Shown: positions 10,640 through 21,680, counted from the first letter of the stretch. The stretch: 64,000 nucleotides of DNA from Rhinopithecus roxellana (GCF_007565055.1 NC_044568.1:45030156-45094155), one strand, 5' to 3'. Made by a program: numbers and translations. The notes: a model not told the origin generated them from the letters alone.

Positions 10640-11820
10640 TTCAATGTTCACCTCTATTGCCCCAGTTACTCAGTTTCTGTTCCTAGAGTTAAACAAATGG
10701 TATTAGTTTCTTGTGTACCCTTTCAGAGGTAGTTTATTCATATACATGGAAGTTCATATATAAAACTTTCTGTTTATTTTATATGAATAGTAAAATCCTA
10801 GACACACTGATTTGGTGCTTAATTTTTTTCAACTGAATGAAGAAAAGGTGATCATTAGGCACTTTCTTTTACCTTTTTATTTTTACATAATTATAAATTC
10901 ACAGAAACTTGAAAAGAAATTTACAGGTAATTCCTAGGCACCATTCTCCACTCTCTCACAATGTTAACATTTTTTACAACTACAGTACAACACCAAAACC
11001 AAGAAGTTCACATGGGTACAATCCACAGACCTCCACAGGCTTTATTCAGATTTCACCAGTTATATATGCACTCATGGGAAAGGGGGGTGCATGTGTTATT
11101 CTCTGCAACCATGTCACATCTCTACCCTTGTGTAATCACCACCACATCAAGTTACCCAACTGCATCATTGTAAGACTCCCTCATGTTATCCCTCTATAGC
11201 CACATGTGTCCTCTCACCCCATCCCTAACCAGCCCTATAATTAGATTATTTCATGAATGTTGCATGAATGGAATCATTTCTTTTGACATACTTTTTAAGA
11301 CTTAGCATAATTTCCTTGAGGTCCGTCTAAGTTGCTGAGTGCATTAAGCAGCCCAATTCTCCTGTTAGAGTCCATTATTAGAAAGTTCTTAAGATGCAGT
11401 AAGTTCTTCTTGCTTGTGGCTTCTACCACTTGTTCTCATCACTAGTTCCTTTCTACCAGTAGTTCATTCCTTTGTATTAACTATTTGGATTCTGTAGTGT
11501 GAACATACCAGAGTCTGTTTAACAATTTATCCTTTAGAGGACAAGTGAGACGTTTCCACCTTGAGGCTATTATGAATAAAGCTGCTATGAATATTTGTGT
11601 CCAAGTTCCTGAATGAGCCTTCATTTCTTTCAGATACACACCCAAGGGGTGGAGTTGTTGGTTCACATGGTAAGTTCATGTCTAGCTTTGAAAAGAACCA
11701 CCAAATGAGGTTTCAGAGTGGCTGCCTCATTTACATTCCCAACAGCAATGCCTGAGTGATTTCTTAGTAGTTTCTCTCCATCTTTATTCACTAATTTATA
11801 CGTAATTTGTTTTTTTAATC
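10640..11820 (-). mobile_element. Old L1M 3' end (3'UTR and ORF2 tail)
   Basis: Antisense L1M phrases occur in order: 'gaggtagtttattcatatac', 'ataattataaattcacag', 'gcatgaatggaatcat', 'aataaagctgctatgaat', 'ttggttcacatggtaagt' and 'cattcccaacagcaatgc'. The last three encode the ORF2 tail on the minus strand. No frame survives. A roughly 75-bp foreign block sits at 11366-11440. Confidence 0.7.
11366..11440. repeat. Ancient repeat block inside the L1M copy
   Basis: 'ccattattagaaagttctt' and 'cttctaccacttgttctcat' closely parallel the flanks of L1 copy 1 (13443-13462 joined to 19701-19750). It may be a fragment of an old CR1/L3-type LINE. The class is uncertain. Confidence 0.4.
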
Positions 11821-11824
11821 GATG

Positions 11825-12070
11825 TAATTCACATACTTAAAATTCACCTTTTTAAAGTAGACAACTGAGTGGTTTTTCGTGTACTCACTAAGTTATGCAA
11901 CCATTGCCACTATCTCATTCCAGAACATTTTTATCATCTCAAAAAGAAACCCCATACCTATTAACAGCCATTTTCCTTTCCGTCCTTATCCCAGCCTGTA
12001 GTGATCATTATTTATTAAACACTTCCAAAATTTCCCCTCAGTCCTTCAGTTTTGAAATAAAATATCTAAA
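11825..12070 (-). mobile_element. Second old L1M 3'UTR fragment
   Basis: 'tgtaattcacatacttaaaa', 'caaccattgccactatctca' and 'aaaaagaaaccccataccta' match the antisense L1M 3'UTR. In L1 coordinates this lies 3' of the preceding block but follows it on the plus strand, so it is a separate insertion or a rearranged piece. Confidence 0.6.
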
Positions 12071-12124
12071 TTATTTTTCCTACTTCAAAATATAAAATTT
12101 AATTGCATGTAAATATACCCACAC

Positions 12125-12290
12125 CCAATAGAATGGAAGCTTCATGTGGCCAAGGGTTTTATTTAGTGAATTTCATTCATTGATGAACTTTTTGGTGCCC
12201 AGAACAGATTCTGGCATATACTAGTTGCTTCATATTCGTCTCTCTGAGTATAAGTAAACAAAATAAGGAATTCATGAATGAATGAAAAAA
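12125..12290 (+). repeat. L2 LINE 3' end
   Basis: 'tagaatggaagcttcatgtg', 'tgcccagaacagattctggc' and the terminal 'aatgaatgaa' match the L2 3' consensus in order. Confidence 0.6.
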
Positions 12291-12349
12291 TTGCTAAGGG
12301 CCATTGTATTAAATTCCAAGCTGATCATGGGCAAAAGTTTCTATTCTTT

Positions 12350-12865
12350 TTGAACATCAGAAAAACCTGAGAAGCCTGTCAAAGATACATATTCTTAGGC
12401 TCCAGTCCAGAGATCTTTTGAATCCAAGCCTCCAGGTATGGGGCCTGAGATTATTCTTTTTTTTAATTTTAATTTTTTTATTTTTGAGACAGAGTTTCAC
12501 TCGTTGCCCAGGCTGGAGTGCAATGACGCGATCTCAGCTCACTGCAACCTCCGCCTCATGGGTGCAAGTGATTCTCCTGCTTCAGCTTCCCAAGTAGCTG
12601 GGATTATAGGCATGCGCCACCATGCCCGCCTAATTTTGTATTTTTAGTAGAGACGGGGTTTCTCCATATTGGTCAGGCTGGTCTTGAACTCCCAACTTCA
12701 GACGATCCACCCACCTTGGCCTCCCAAAGTGCTGGGATTACAGGTGCCAGGAGCCACCGCACCTGGCTGAGATTATTCATTTTTAATCAACACTCCTGCT
12801 GGTGCATGTATACCTAGTTCTACCCCAGTGCACAGGCTAGAGTTTCTAAATCATCAAGGTGGCTA
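12350..12865. mobile_element. MER5-like hAT-Charlie MITE split by Alu
   Basis: The left half ('aacatcagaaaaacctgaga ... taggctccagtccagagat') and right half ('gagattattcatttttaatc aacactcctgctggt') follow MER5-type non-autonomous hAT elements. The Alu at 12457-12766 divides it. High divergence makes the subfamily uncertain. Confidence 0.5.
12457..12766 (-). mobile_element. Alu SINE with 12-bp target duplication
   Basis: A complete Alu in complement. The direct repeat 'ctgagattattc' flanks it exactly at 12445-12456 and 12767-12778. It lies within the MER5-like element. Confidence 0.95.
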
Positions 12866-13359
12866 GTATGGCGGAATAGATGCTGAGTGTACAACCTGAG
12901 CCTTGCTAGCAGCTGGTGGATTTATGTATCCTTCTTTCTCAGAGGAATGCGAATGGAGAAAAATAATTCTATCAGAAGGATGCATCTTTGCGGGCGGCAG
13001 TGTAATATATTAGGAAGAGGGGGTACTTTGAACCTGAAGAAATAGAAGTTTGAATTCAGACTGACTAGCTGAGGTGGACACAAGGTTTGGCCTCTCTGAG
13101 AAGTTCCATTTCCTGTTAAAAAGGCTAAATAATGTTACCCAATCCAGATTGTTGCCTTGAGGATTAAGGGAGCCAATACAACCAACACATGAACATGTAC
13201 GTACATGTGTACACACACACACCACCACACCATACATTAACTTCCAGTCTTTCAGTGATGGAATCAGAACCCAAGAATTTTATCATTAAAATGGTCGTTA
13301 AAACTATCACCTCCTCTAACTCTTATCATAGATATCTCTTCTTCAGCTATTTCAACAGA
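12866..13359. other. Unassigned stretch
   Basis: No coding pattern is recognised. A short CA-rich run with 'acacacacacaccaccacac' lies near 13210-13230. Confidence 0.3.
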
Positions 13360-13462
13360 TGATCACACAGTCTCTACTTGAATGTTTCCAATGCCAGGAG
13401 CCTCACTACCTGATAAGGCAGCGTAATACTCCTGTTGGATATCATTATTAGAAAGGTCTTTT
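13360..13462. repeat. Ancient CR1/L3-like repeat, left part (target of L1 copy 1)
   Basis: 'gaatgtttccaatgccagg', 'cctcactacctgataaggca' and 'attattagaaaggtctt' resemble a widespread old mammalian dispersed repeat that I associate with CR1/L3-type LINEs. It continues beyond the L1 insertion at 19701-19830. The family name is uncertain; the continuity across the L1 is clear. Confidence 0.4.
13450..13462 (+). repeat. Target-site duplication, left (L1 copy 1)
   Basis: 'agaaaggtctttt' is repeated exactly at 19688-19700, on the two sides of the L1. This shows an ordinary L1-mediated insertion. Confidence 0.95.
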
Positions 13463-14502
13463 GGAAAAGGGTGGCAGAGCAAGATGGCCGAATAGGAACA
13501 GCTCCAGTCTCCAACTCCCAGCGTGAGCGACACAGAAGACCGGTGATTTCTGCATTTTCAACTGAGGTACTGGGGTCATCTCACTAGGGAGTGCCAGACA
13601 ATCGGTGCTGGTCAGTTGCTGCAGCCCGATCAGCGAGAGCTGAAGCAGGGCGAGGCATCGCCTCACCTGGGAAGCGCAAGGGGGAAGGGAATCCCTTTTC
13701 CTAGCCAGGGGAATTGAGACACACAACACCTGGAAAATCGGGTAACTCCCACCCCAATACTGCGCTTTAATCAAACGGGCACACCAGGAGAATATATCCC
13801 ACACCTGGCTGGGAGGGTCCCATGCCCACGGAGCCTCCCTCATTGCTAACACAGCAGTCTGCGATCTAACCACAAGGCAGCAGCGAGGCTGGGGGAGGGG
13901 CGCCTGCCATTGCTGAGGCTTAAGTAGGTAAACAAAGCTGCTGGGAAGCTCGAAGAGGGTGGAGCTCACAGCAGCTCAAGGAAACCTGCCTGTCTCTGTA
14001 GACTCCACCTCTGGGGACAGGGCACAGTAAACAACAACAACAACACAAACAGCAGAAACCTTTGCAGATGCAAACGACTCTGTCTCACAGCTTTGAAGAG
14101 AGCAGTGGATCTCCCAACACGGAGGTTGAGATCTGAGAAGGGACAGACTGCCTGCTCAAGTGGGTCCCTGACCCCTGAGTAGCCTAACTGGGAGACATCC
14201 CCCACTAGGGGCAGTCTGACACCCCACACCTCACAGGGTGGAGTACACCCCTGAGAGGAAGCTTCCAAAGGAAGAATCAGACAGGTACACTCGCTGTTCA
14301 GCAATATTCTATCTTCTGCAACCTCTGCTGCTAATTCCCAGGCAAACAGGGCTTGGAGTGGACCTCAAGCAATCTCCAACAGACCTACAGCTGAGGGTCC
14401 TGACTATTAGAAGGAAAACTATCAAACAGGAAGGACACCTATACCAAAATCCCATCAGTACGTCACCATCATCAAAGACCAGAGGCAGATAAAACCACAA
14501 AG
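13463..14502 (+). promoter_or_regulatory. L1 5'UTR with internal promoter (copy 1)
   Basis: This is the roughly 1-kb L1 5'UTR, which in the family supplies an internal Pol II promoter and an antisense promoter. A YY1-type core, 'caagatggccg', lies at 13480-13490, close to the element start as in known L1s. The minus strand has an open frame with no early ATG at 13969-13448. The canonical ORF0 ATG position (near 13919) reads only 14 codons before TAG. Activity is not shown by sequence alone. Confidence 0.75.
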
Positions 14503-14589
14503 AGGGGGAAGAAGCAGGGCAGAAAAGCTGGAAATTCAAGAAATAAGAGCGCATCTCCCCCTGCAAAGGAGCGCAGCTCATCGCCAGCA

Positions 14590-15518
14590 ATGGATCAAAG
14601 CTGGTCAGAGAATGACTTTGACGAAATGAGAGAAGAAGGCTTCAGTCCATCAAACTTCTCAGAGCTAAAGGAGGAATTACGTACCCAGCGCAAAGAAACT
14701 AAAAATCTTGAAAAAAGAGTGGAAGAGTTGACAGCTAGAATAGTTAATGCAGAGAAGGTCATAAATGAAATGACAGAGATGAAAACCATGACACGAGAAA
14801 TATGTGACAAATCCACAAGCTTCAGTAACCGACTCGATCAACTGGAAGAAAGTATCAGCGATTGAGGATCAAATGAATGAAATGAAGCAAGAAGAGAAAC
14901 CAAAAGAAAAAAGAAGAAAAAGAAATGAACAAAGCCTGCAAGAAGTATGGGATTATGTAAAAAGACCAAATCTACGTCTGATTGGGGTGCCTGAAAATGA
15001 GGGGGAAAATGGAACCAAGTTGGAAAACACTCTTCACGATATCATCCAGGAGAACTTCCCCAACCTAGTAGGGCAGGCCAACATTCAAATTCAGGAAATA
15101 CAGAGAACGCCACAAAGATACTCCTCGAGAAGAGCAACTCAAAGGCACATAATTGCCAGATTCACCAAAGTTGAAATGAAGGAAAAAATCTTAACGGGCA
15201 GCCAGAGAGAAAGGTCGGGTTACCCACAAAGGGAAGCCCATCAGACTAACAGCAGATCTCTCGGCAGAAACTCTACAAGCCAGAAGAGAGTGGGGGCCAG
15301 TATTCAACGTTCTTAAAGAAAAGAATTTTAAACCCAGAATTTCATATCCAGCCAAACTAAGTTTCATCAGTGAAGGAGAAATAAAATCCTTTACAGATAA
15401 GCAAATGCTTAGAGATTTTGTCACCACCAGGCCTGCCTTACAAGAGACCCTGAAGGAAGCCCTAAACATGGAAAGGAACAACCGGTACCAGCCATTGCAA
15501 AAACATGCCAAAATGTAA
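14590..15518 (+). pseudogene. L1 ORF1 (RNA-binding chaperone), frameshifted, copy 1
   Basis: ORF1p is the coiled-coil RNA chaperone that coats L1 RNA. The frame opens at ATG 14590 (MDQSWSENDFDEM). This residue corresponds to position 30 of the usual 338-residue protein. The canonical start codon, 29 codons upstream at 14503-14505, reads AGG. The coiled-coil part (to about 14850) is followed by a 2-bp loss near 14852. The RRM-like part (WDYVKRPNLRLIGVP, about 14947-14991) continues in another frame to a 1-bp insertion near 15197. The C-terminal part then runs in a third frame to TAA 15516-15518. The same AGG/ATG pair occurs in copy 2. Non-functional here. Confidence 0.9.
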
Positions 15519-15581
15519 AGACCATCGAGGCTAGGAAGAAACTGCATCAACTAACGAGCAAAATAACCAGTTAATATCATA
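15519..15581 (+). other. L1 inter-ORF spacer (copy 1)
   Basis: A spacer of 63 bp separates the ORF1 stop from the ORF2 ATG, the length usual in primate L1s, where ORF2 is translated by a termination/reinitiation-like route. Confidence 0.8.
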
Positions 15582-18500
15582 ATGGCTGGATCAAGTTCAC
15601 ACATAACAATATTAACCTTAAATGTAAATGGACTAAATGCTCCAATTAAAAGACACAGACTGGCAAACTGGATAAAGAGTCAAGACCCATCAGTCTGCTG
15701 TATTCAGGAGACCCATCTCACATGCAGAGACATACATAGGCTCAAAATAAAGGGATGGAGGAAGATCTACCAAGCAAATGGAGAACAAAAAAAGTAGGGT
15801 TTGCAATCCTAGTCTCTGATAAAACAGACTTTAAACCATCAAAGATCAAAAGAGACAAAGAAGGCCATTACATAATGGTAAAGGGATCAATTCAACAGGA
15901 AGAGCTAACTATCCTAAATATATATGCACCCAATACAGGAGCACCCAAATTCATAAAGCAAGTCCTTAGAGACTTACAAAGAGACTTAGACTCCCATACA
16001 ATAATAATGGGAGACTTCAACACTCCACTGTCAACATTAGACAGATCAACAAGACAGAAAGTTAACAAGGATATCCAGGAATTGAACTCATCTCTGCACC
16101 AAGTGGACCTAATAGACATCTATAGAACTCTCCACCCCAAATCAACAGAATATACATTCTTCTCAGCACCACATCGCACTTATTCCAAAATTGACCACAT
16201 AATTGGAAGTAAAGCACTCCTCAGCAAATGTAAAAGAACAGAAATTATAACAAACTGTCTCTCAGACCACAGTGCAATCAAACTAGAACTCAGGACTAAG
16301 AAACTCAATCAAAACCGCTCAACTACATGGAAACCGAACAACCTGCTCCTGAATGACTACTGGGTACATAACGAAATGAAGGCAGAAATAAAGATGTTCT
16401 TTGAAACCAATGAGAACAAAGATACAACATACCAGAATCTCTGGGACACATTTAAAGCAGTGTGTAGAGGGAAATTTATAGCACTATATGTCCACAAGGG
16501 AAAGCAGGAAAGATCTAAAATTGACACTCTAACATCACAATTAAAAGAACTAGAGAGGCAAGAGCAAACACATTCAAAAGCTAGCAGAAGGCAAGAAATA
16601 ACTAAGATCAGAGCAGAACTGAAGGAGATAGAGACACAAAAAACCCTCCAAAAAATCAATGAATCCAGGAGCTGGTTTTTTGAAAAAATCAACAAAATTG
16701 ACAGACCGCTAGCAAGACTAATAAAGAAGAAAAGAGAGAAGAATCAAATAGACGCAATAAAAAATGATAAAGGGGATATCACCACTGACCCCACAGAAAT
16801 ACAAACTACCATCAGAGAATACTATAAACACCTCTATGCAAATCAACTAGAAAATCTAGAAGAAATGGATAATTTCCTGGACACTTACACTCTTCCAAGA
16901 CTAAACCAGGAAGAAGTTGAATCCCTGAATAGACCAATAGCAGGCTCTGAAATTGAGGCAATAATTAAGAGCCTACCAACCAAAAAAAGTCCAGGACCAG
17001 ATGGATTCACAGCGGAATTCTACCAGAGGTACAAGAGGAGCTGATACCATTCCTTCTGAAACTATTCCAATCAATTGAAAAAGAGGGAATCCTCCCTAAC
17101 TCATTTTATGAGGCCAATATCATCCTGATACCAAAGCCTGGCAAAGACACAACAAAAAAAGAAAATTTTAGACCAATATCCCTGATGAACATCGATGCAA
17201 AAATCCTCAATAAAATACTGGCAAACCGGATTCAGCCAGCACATCAAAAAGCTTATCCACCATGATCAAGTGGGCTTCATCCCTGGGATGCAAGGCTGGT
17301 TCAACATTCGCAAATCAATAAACGTAATGCAGCATATAAACAGAACCAAAGACAAGAACCACATGATTATCTCAATAGATGCAGAAAAGGCTTTTGACAA
17401 TATTCAGCAGCCCTTCATGCTAAAAACGCTCAATAAATTCGGTATTGATGGAACGTACCTCAAAATAATAAGAGCTATTTATGACAAACCCACAGCCAAT
17501 ATCATACTGAATGGGCAAAAACTGGAAAAATTCCCTTTGAAAACTGGCACAAGACAGGGATGCCCTCTCTCACCACTCCTATTCAACATAGTGTTGGAAG
17601 TTCTGGCTAGGGCAATCAGGCAAGAGAAAGAAATCGAGGGTATCCAGTTAGGAAAAGAAGAAGTCAAATTGTCCCCGTTTGCAGATGACATGATTGTATA
17701 TTTAGAAAACCCCATTGTCTCAGCCCAAAATCTCCTTAAGCTGATAAGCAACTTCAGCAAAGTCTCAGGATACAAAATCAATGTGCAAAAATCACAAGCA
17801 TTCTTATACACCAGTAACAGACAAACAGAGAGCCAAATCATGAATGAACTGCCATTCACAATTGCTTCAAAGACAATAAAATACCTAGGAATCCAATTAC
17901 AAGGGATGTCAAGGACCTCTTCAAGGAGAACTACAAACCACTGCTCAGTGAAATAAAAGAGGACACTAACAAATGGAAGAATATACCATGCTCATGGATA
18001 GGAAGAATCAATATCGTGAAAATGGCCATACTGCCCAAGGTTATTTATAGATTCAACGCCATCCCCATCAAGCTATCAATGAGTTTCTTCACAGAATTGG
18101 AAAAAACGGCTTTAAAGTTCATATGGAACCAAAAAAGAGCCCGCATTGCCAAGACAATCCTAAGTCAAAAGGACAAAGCTGGAGGCGTCACGCTACCTGA
18201 CTTCAAACTATACTACAAGGCTACAGTAACCAAAACAGCATGGTACTGGTACCAAAACAGAGCTATAGACCAATGGAACAGAACAGAGTCCTCAGAAATA
18301 ATACCACACATCTACAGCCATCTGATCTTTGACAAATCTGAGAGAAACAAGAAATGGGGAAAGGATTCCCTATTTAATAAATGGTGCTGGGAAAATTGGC
18401 TAGCCATAAGTAGAAAGCTGAAACTGGATCCTTTCCTTAGTCTGTATACGAAAATTAATTCAAGATGGATTAGAGACTTAAATGTTAGACCTAATACCGT

Positions 18501-19407
18501 AAAAACCCTAGAAGAAAACCTAGGTAATACCATTCAGGACATAGGCATGGGTAAGGACTTCATGTCTAAAACACCAAAAGCAACGGCAACAAAAGCCAAA
18601 ATTGACAAATGGCATATGATTAAACTAAAGAGCTTCTGCACAGCAAAAGAAACTACCATCAGAGTGAACAGGCAACCTACAGAATGGGAGAAAATTTTTG
18701 CAATCTACTCATCCGAAGAAGGGCTAATATCCAGAATCTACAAAGAACTCAAACCAATTTACAAGAAAAAAACAAACAACCCCATCAAAAAGTGGGCAAA
18801 GGATATGAACAGACATTTCTCAAAAGAAGACGTTCATACAGCCAACAGACACATGAAAAAATGCTCATGATCACTCGCCATCAGAGAAATGCAAATCAAA
18901 ACCACAATGAGATACCATCTCACACCAGTTAGAATGGCAATCATTAAAAAGTCAGGAAACAACAGGTGTTGGAGAGGATGTGGAGAAATAGGAACACTTT
19001 TACAGTGTTGGTGGGATTGTAAACTAGTTCAACCATTATGGAAAACAGTATGGCGATTCCTCAAGGATCTGGAACTAGATGTACCATATGACCCAGCCAT
19101 CCCACTACTGGGTATATACCCAAAGGATTATAAATCATGCTGCTATAAAGACACATGCACACGTATGTTTATTGCGGCACTATTCACAATAGCAAAGACT
19201 TGGAATCAACCCAAATGTCCATCTGTGACAGACTGGATTAAGAAAATGTGGCACATATACACCATGGAATATTATGCAACCATAAAAAAGGATGAGTTTG
19301 CGTCCTTTGTAGGGACATGGATGCAGCTGGAAACCATCATTCTTAGCAAACTATCACAAGAACAGAAAACCAAACACCACATGTTCTCACTCATAGGTGG
19401 GAACTGA
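15582..19407 (+). pseudogene. L1 ORF2 (endonuclease/reverse transcriptase), disabled, copy 1
   Basis: ORF2p nicks target DNA and reverse-transcribes L1 RNA. From ATG 15582 (MAGSSSHITIL) to TGA at 19407 the span equals a normal ORF2 minus 2 bp. Endonuclease motifs (QETHLTC, GDFNTPLS, LSDHSAIK) lie in the first 700 bp. RT blocks include TRQGCPLSPLLFN and the catalytic FADD at about 17678-17689. The cysteine-rich tail (CWWDCKLVQPLW) is near 19000. Lesions are a 1-bp loss in an A-run near 15790, a 1-bp loss near 17031, a 1-bp gain near 17235, a 1-bp loss near 17906, and TGA at 18868-18870 replacing a serine codon. The largest intact piece is 15755-17044, about 429 codons. Confidence 0.95.
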
Positions 19408-19687
19408 ACAATGACATCACTTGGACTCGGGAAGGGGAACCTCACACACTGGGGCCTATCATGGGGGGGGAGGGGGGAGGGGGGAGGGATTGCATTGGGA
19501 GTTATACCTGATATAAATGACGAATTGATGGGTGCTGACGAGTTGATGGGTGCAGCACACCAACATGGCACAAGTATACATATGTAACAAACCTGCACGT
19601 TATGCACATGTACCCTAGAACTTAAAGTATAATAAAAATAAATAAATAAATAAATAAATAAAATAAAAACAATAAAAAAAAAAAAAA
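19408..19687 (+). other. L1 3'UTR, G-rich tract and A-rich tail (copy 1)
   Basis: Four G-runs lie at 19463-19470, 19472-19477, 19479-19484 and 19486-19488, the classic L1 3'UTR G-quadruplex tract. A doubled 'tgatgggtgc' block follows near 19526-19553. The end 'cttaaagtataataaaaata' supplies AATAAA and an A-rich tail expanded into (AAAT)n. Confidence 0.9.
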
Positions 19688-19700
19688 AGAAAGGTCTTTT
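19688..19700 (+). repeat. Target-site duplication, right (L1 copy 1)
   Basis: 'agaaaggtctttt' is identical to 13450-13462. Confidence 0.95.
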
Positions 19701-19830
19701 TAGGATGCACTAGGTTCTTCCTGCTGGTGGTTTCTACCACTTGTTTTCATTTCTGCCCTGGAGCGCTGAAGAATGAGACAAATCCCTTTCCACCTCACAA
19801 CCTTTCTGGTTAACCAACCTTTCACTGGAA
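19701..19830. repeat. Ancient CR1/L3-like repeat, right part
   Basis: It continues the sequence cut by L1 copy 1: 'ttctaccacttgttttcatt', 'tctgccctggagcgctgaag' and 'caaatccctttccacctcac'. It parallels 11366-11440 over its first 55 bases. Confidence 0.4.
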
Positions 19831-20085
19831 AATCATAGCTTGGCAGTATATTATCTGCAGGGTGGTGTGTCGCATGATTAGATTCTTTCATGTGGACATT
19901 CTGCTTTGCTCCTAGATTTGGAACAGTATAGAAAAGTCATACGTGTAAGTACCTTTAGAAGTCAGCCAGATAATAGAAGCAACTGAGATCAGCTAACTAA
20001 GGTCTATGGCAAAATGAAGATTCAATGATGCTCTAAAAAGAAGCAGCTTCCACTCCATTTTAACTCTTCTTTCTCCAGTTGAAAT

Positions 20086-20310
20086 CTGGCCTACTATTGT
20101 TAGATATGGATGTTTTAAGAGGTACCCAAATTTCATACTTTTACTTTAAAATAAGACCCAAGTGGAAGAAATTTCCCTTGAGTCTCAGATGAGATTTTGG
20201 AATTTGGACTTGATATTGGAATGAGTTAAGACTTTGGGGGACTATTGAGAAGAGATTATTGTGTTTTGCAATGTGAGAAAGACATTCCATTTGGGGGTCC
20301 AGGGGTGGAA
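20086..20310 (+). mobile_element. MaLR internal-region remnant
   Basis: 'gagattttggaatttggact', 'ggaatgagttaagactttgg' and 'gcaatgtgagaaagacatt' match the 3' part of MST/THE-type MaLR internal sequence in sense orientation. It runs directly into an LTR start. There is no open frame. Confidence 0.65.
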
Positions 20311-20363
20311 TAATATGGTTTGGATATTTACCCCTTCCAAATCTCATGTTGGAATGTGTATTC

Positions 20364-21661
20364 CTTTTTTTTCTTGTAGGTTTGTTTAAGTTCTTTATCA
20401 ATGCTGTATATTAGACCATTGTCAGATGCATAGATTGCAAGTATTTTTTCCCCATTCTGTAGGTTGTCTGTTTACTCTGTTGATAGTTTCTTTTGCTGTG
20501 CAGAAGCTCTTTTGTTTAATTAGATTCCATTTGCCAATTTTGGGTTTTATTTTCTATTGCTTTTGGTTTCTTTGTTATGAAATATTTGCCCATTCCTATG
20601 CCCAGAATGGTATTGCCTAGGTTGTCTTCCAGAGTGTTTATATTTTGCGTTTTACATTTAAGTCTTTGACTCATCTTAAGTTAATTATTGTGTATGGTGT
20701 AAGGAAGGGGTCCAGCTTCAATCTTCTGCATATGGCAGCCAGTTATCCCAGAAACCATTTATGGAATAGGGAATCCATTTCCCATTGCTTATTTTTGTCA
20801 GTTTTGTTGAAGATCAGATGGTTGTAGGTGTGTGGCCTTGTTTCTGGGTTCTCTATTCTGTTACATTGGTCTATGTGTCTGTTTTTGTGTCGACACCATG
20901 CAGTTTTGATTACTGTAGCCCTGTAGTATAGTTTGAAGTCAGATAGTGTGATGCCTGCAGCTTTGTTCTTTTGTTTAGGATTGCCTTGGCTATTCAGGCT
21001 CTTTTTTGGTATCATATGAATTTTTAAATGTTTTTTTTTTTTTTTTCTTGGTTCTTTGACGACTTTCATTGGTAGTTTTTTTTTTCTTTCTTCCTTTTCT
21101 TTTCTTTTTTTTTTTTTTTTTTTTGAGACAGAGTCTCGCTCTGTCGCCCAGGCTGGAGTGCAGTGGCGTGATCTCGGCTCACTGCAAGCTCTGCCTCCTG
21201 GGTTCACAGCATTCTCCTGCCTCAGCCTCCTGAGTAGCTAGGACTACAAGTGCCCACCACCATGCCCAGCTAATTTTTTTGTATTTTTTAGTAGAGACAG
21301 GGTTTCATCATGTTAGCCAGGATGGTCTCAATCTCCTGACCTCATGATCCACCTGCCTCAGCCTCCCAAAGTGCTGAGATTACAGGCGTGAGTCACCGCA
21401 CCCAGCCTGTCATTGGTAGTTTAATAGAAATACCATTAAATCTATAAATTGTTTTGCGCAGTATGGCAGTTGTAATAATGTTGAGTCTTCCTATCCATGA
21501 GCATGGAACGCTTTTCCATTTGTTTGGGTCATCTCTGATTTCTTGGAGAAGTGTTTTGTAATTCTCATTGTAGAAATCTTTCACCTCCTTGCTTAGCTGT
21601 ATTCCTAGGTATTTTATTTTGTGGCAATTGTGAATGGAATTGCATTCCTGATTTGGCTCTC
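20364..21661 (-). mobile_element. 3'-truncated L1 fragment (ORF2 part; PA/PB age)
   Basis: The fragment encodes a mid-to-late portion of ORF2 on the minus strand (homologous to 26760-27700 of copy 2). Phrases include 'gtgcagaagctctttt', 'ctgtagccctgtagtatag' and 'tatccatgagcatggaacg'. It has no L1 3'UTR or proper A-tail. The left edge falls at the internal A-rich tract of ORF2 (T-run at 20365-20372). An Alu interrupts it at 21079-21409. Frames are broken. Confidence 0.8.
21079..21409 (-). mobile_element. Alu SINE with 13-bp target duplication
   Basis: A complete Alu in complement with a long pyrimidine tail. 'tcattggtagttt' is repeated exactly at 21066-21078 and 21410-21422. Confidence 0.95.
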
Positions 21662-21680
21662 ACAAAACAAACTAATACAG

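Larger units (their letters stand above)
13463..19687 (+). mobile_element. Full-length LINE-1, copy 1 (Old World monkey lineage)
   Basis: The element is about 6.2 kb with 5'UTR, ORF1, inter-ORF spacer, ORF2, 3'UTR and A-rich tail, bounded by a 13-bp target duplication. The 5' end keeps the 'caagatggccg' start signature, so it is not 5'-truncated. The 3'UTR carries a doubled 'tgatgggtgc' block, which I associate with Old World monkey L1s. Both ORFs are broken: ORF1 has two frameshifts, and ORF2 has four frameshifts and one stop. It cannot make full-length proteins. It lies tail-to-tail with copy 2 at 25888-32029. Confidence 0.95.
20311..21680 (+). mobile_element. MaLR (MST-like) 3' LTR with interior replaced by L1
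   Basis: The LTR start is visible at 20311-20363 ('aatatggtttggatattt ... ctcatgttggaatgtg'), and only the terminal 'acaaaacaaactaatacag' appears at 21662-21680. The 350-odd bp expected between them is missing, and an L1 piece lies there instead. Confidence 0.6.

Noticed and set aside
15755..17044. 429-codon open frame as a host gene
   Set aside because: It is the endonuclease and linker part of L1 ORF2 in copy 1, bounded by frameshifts.
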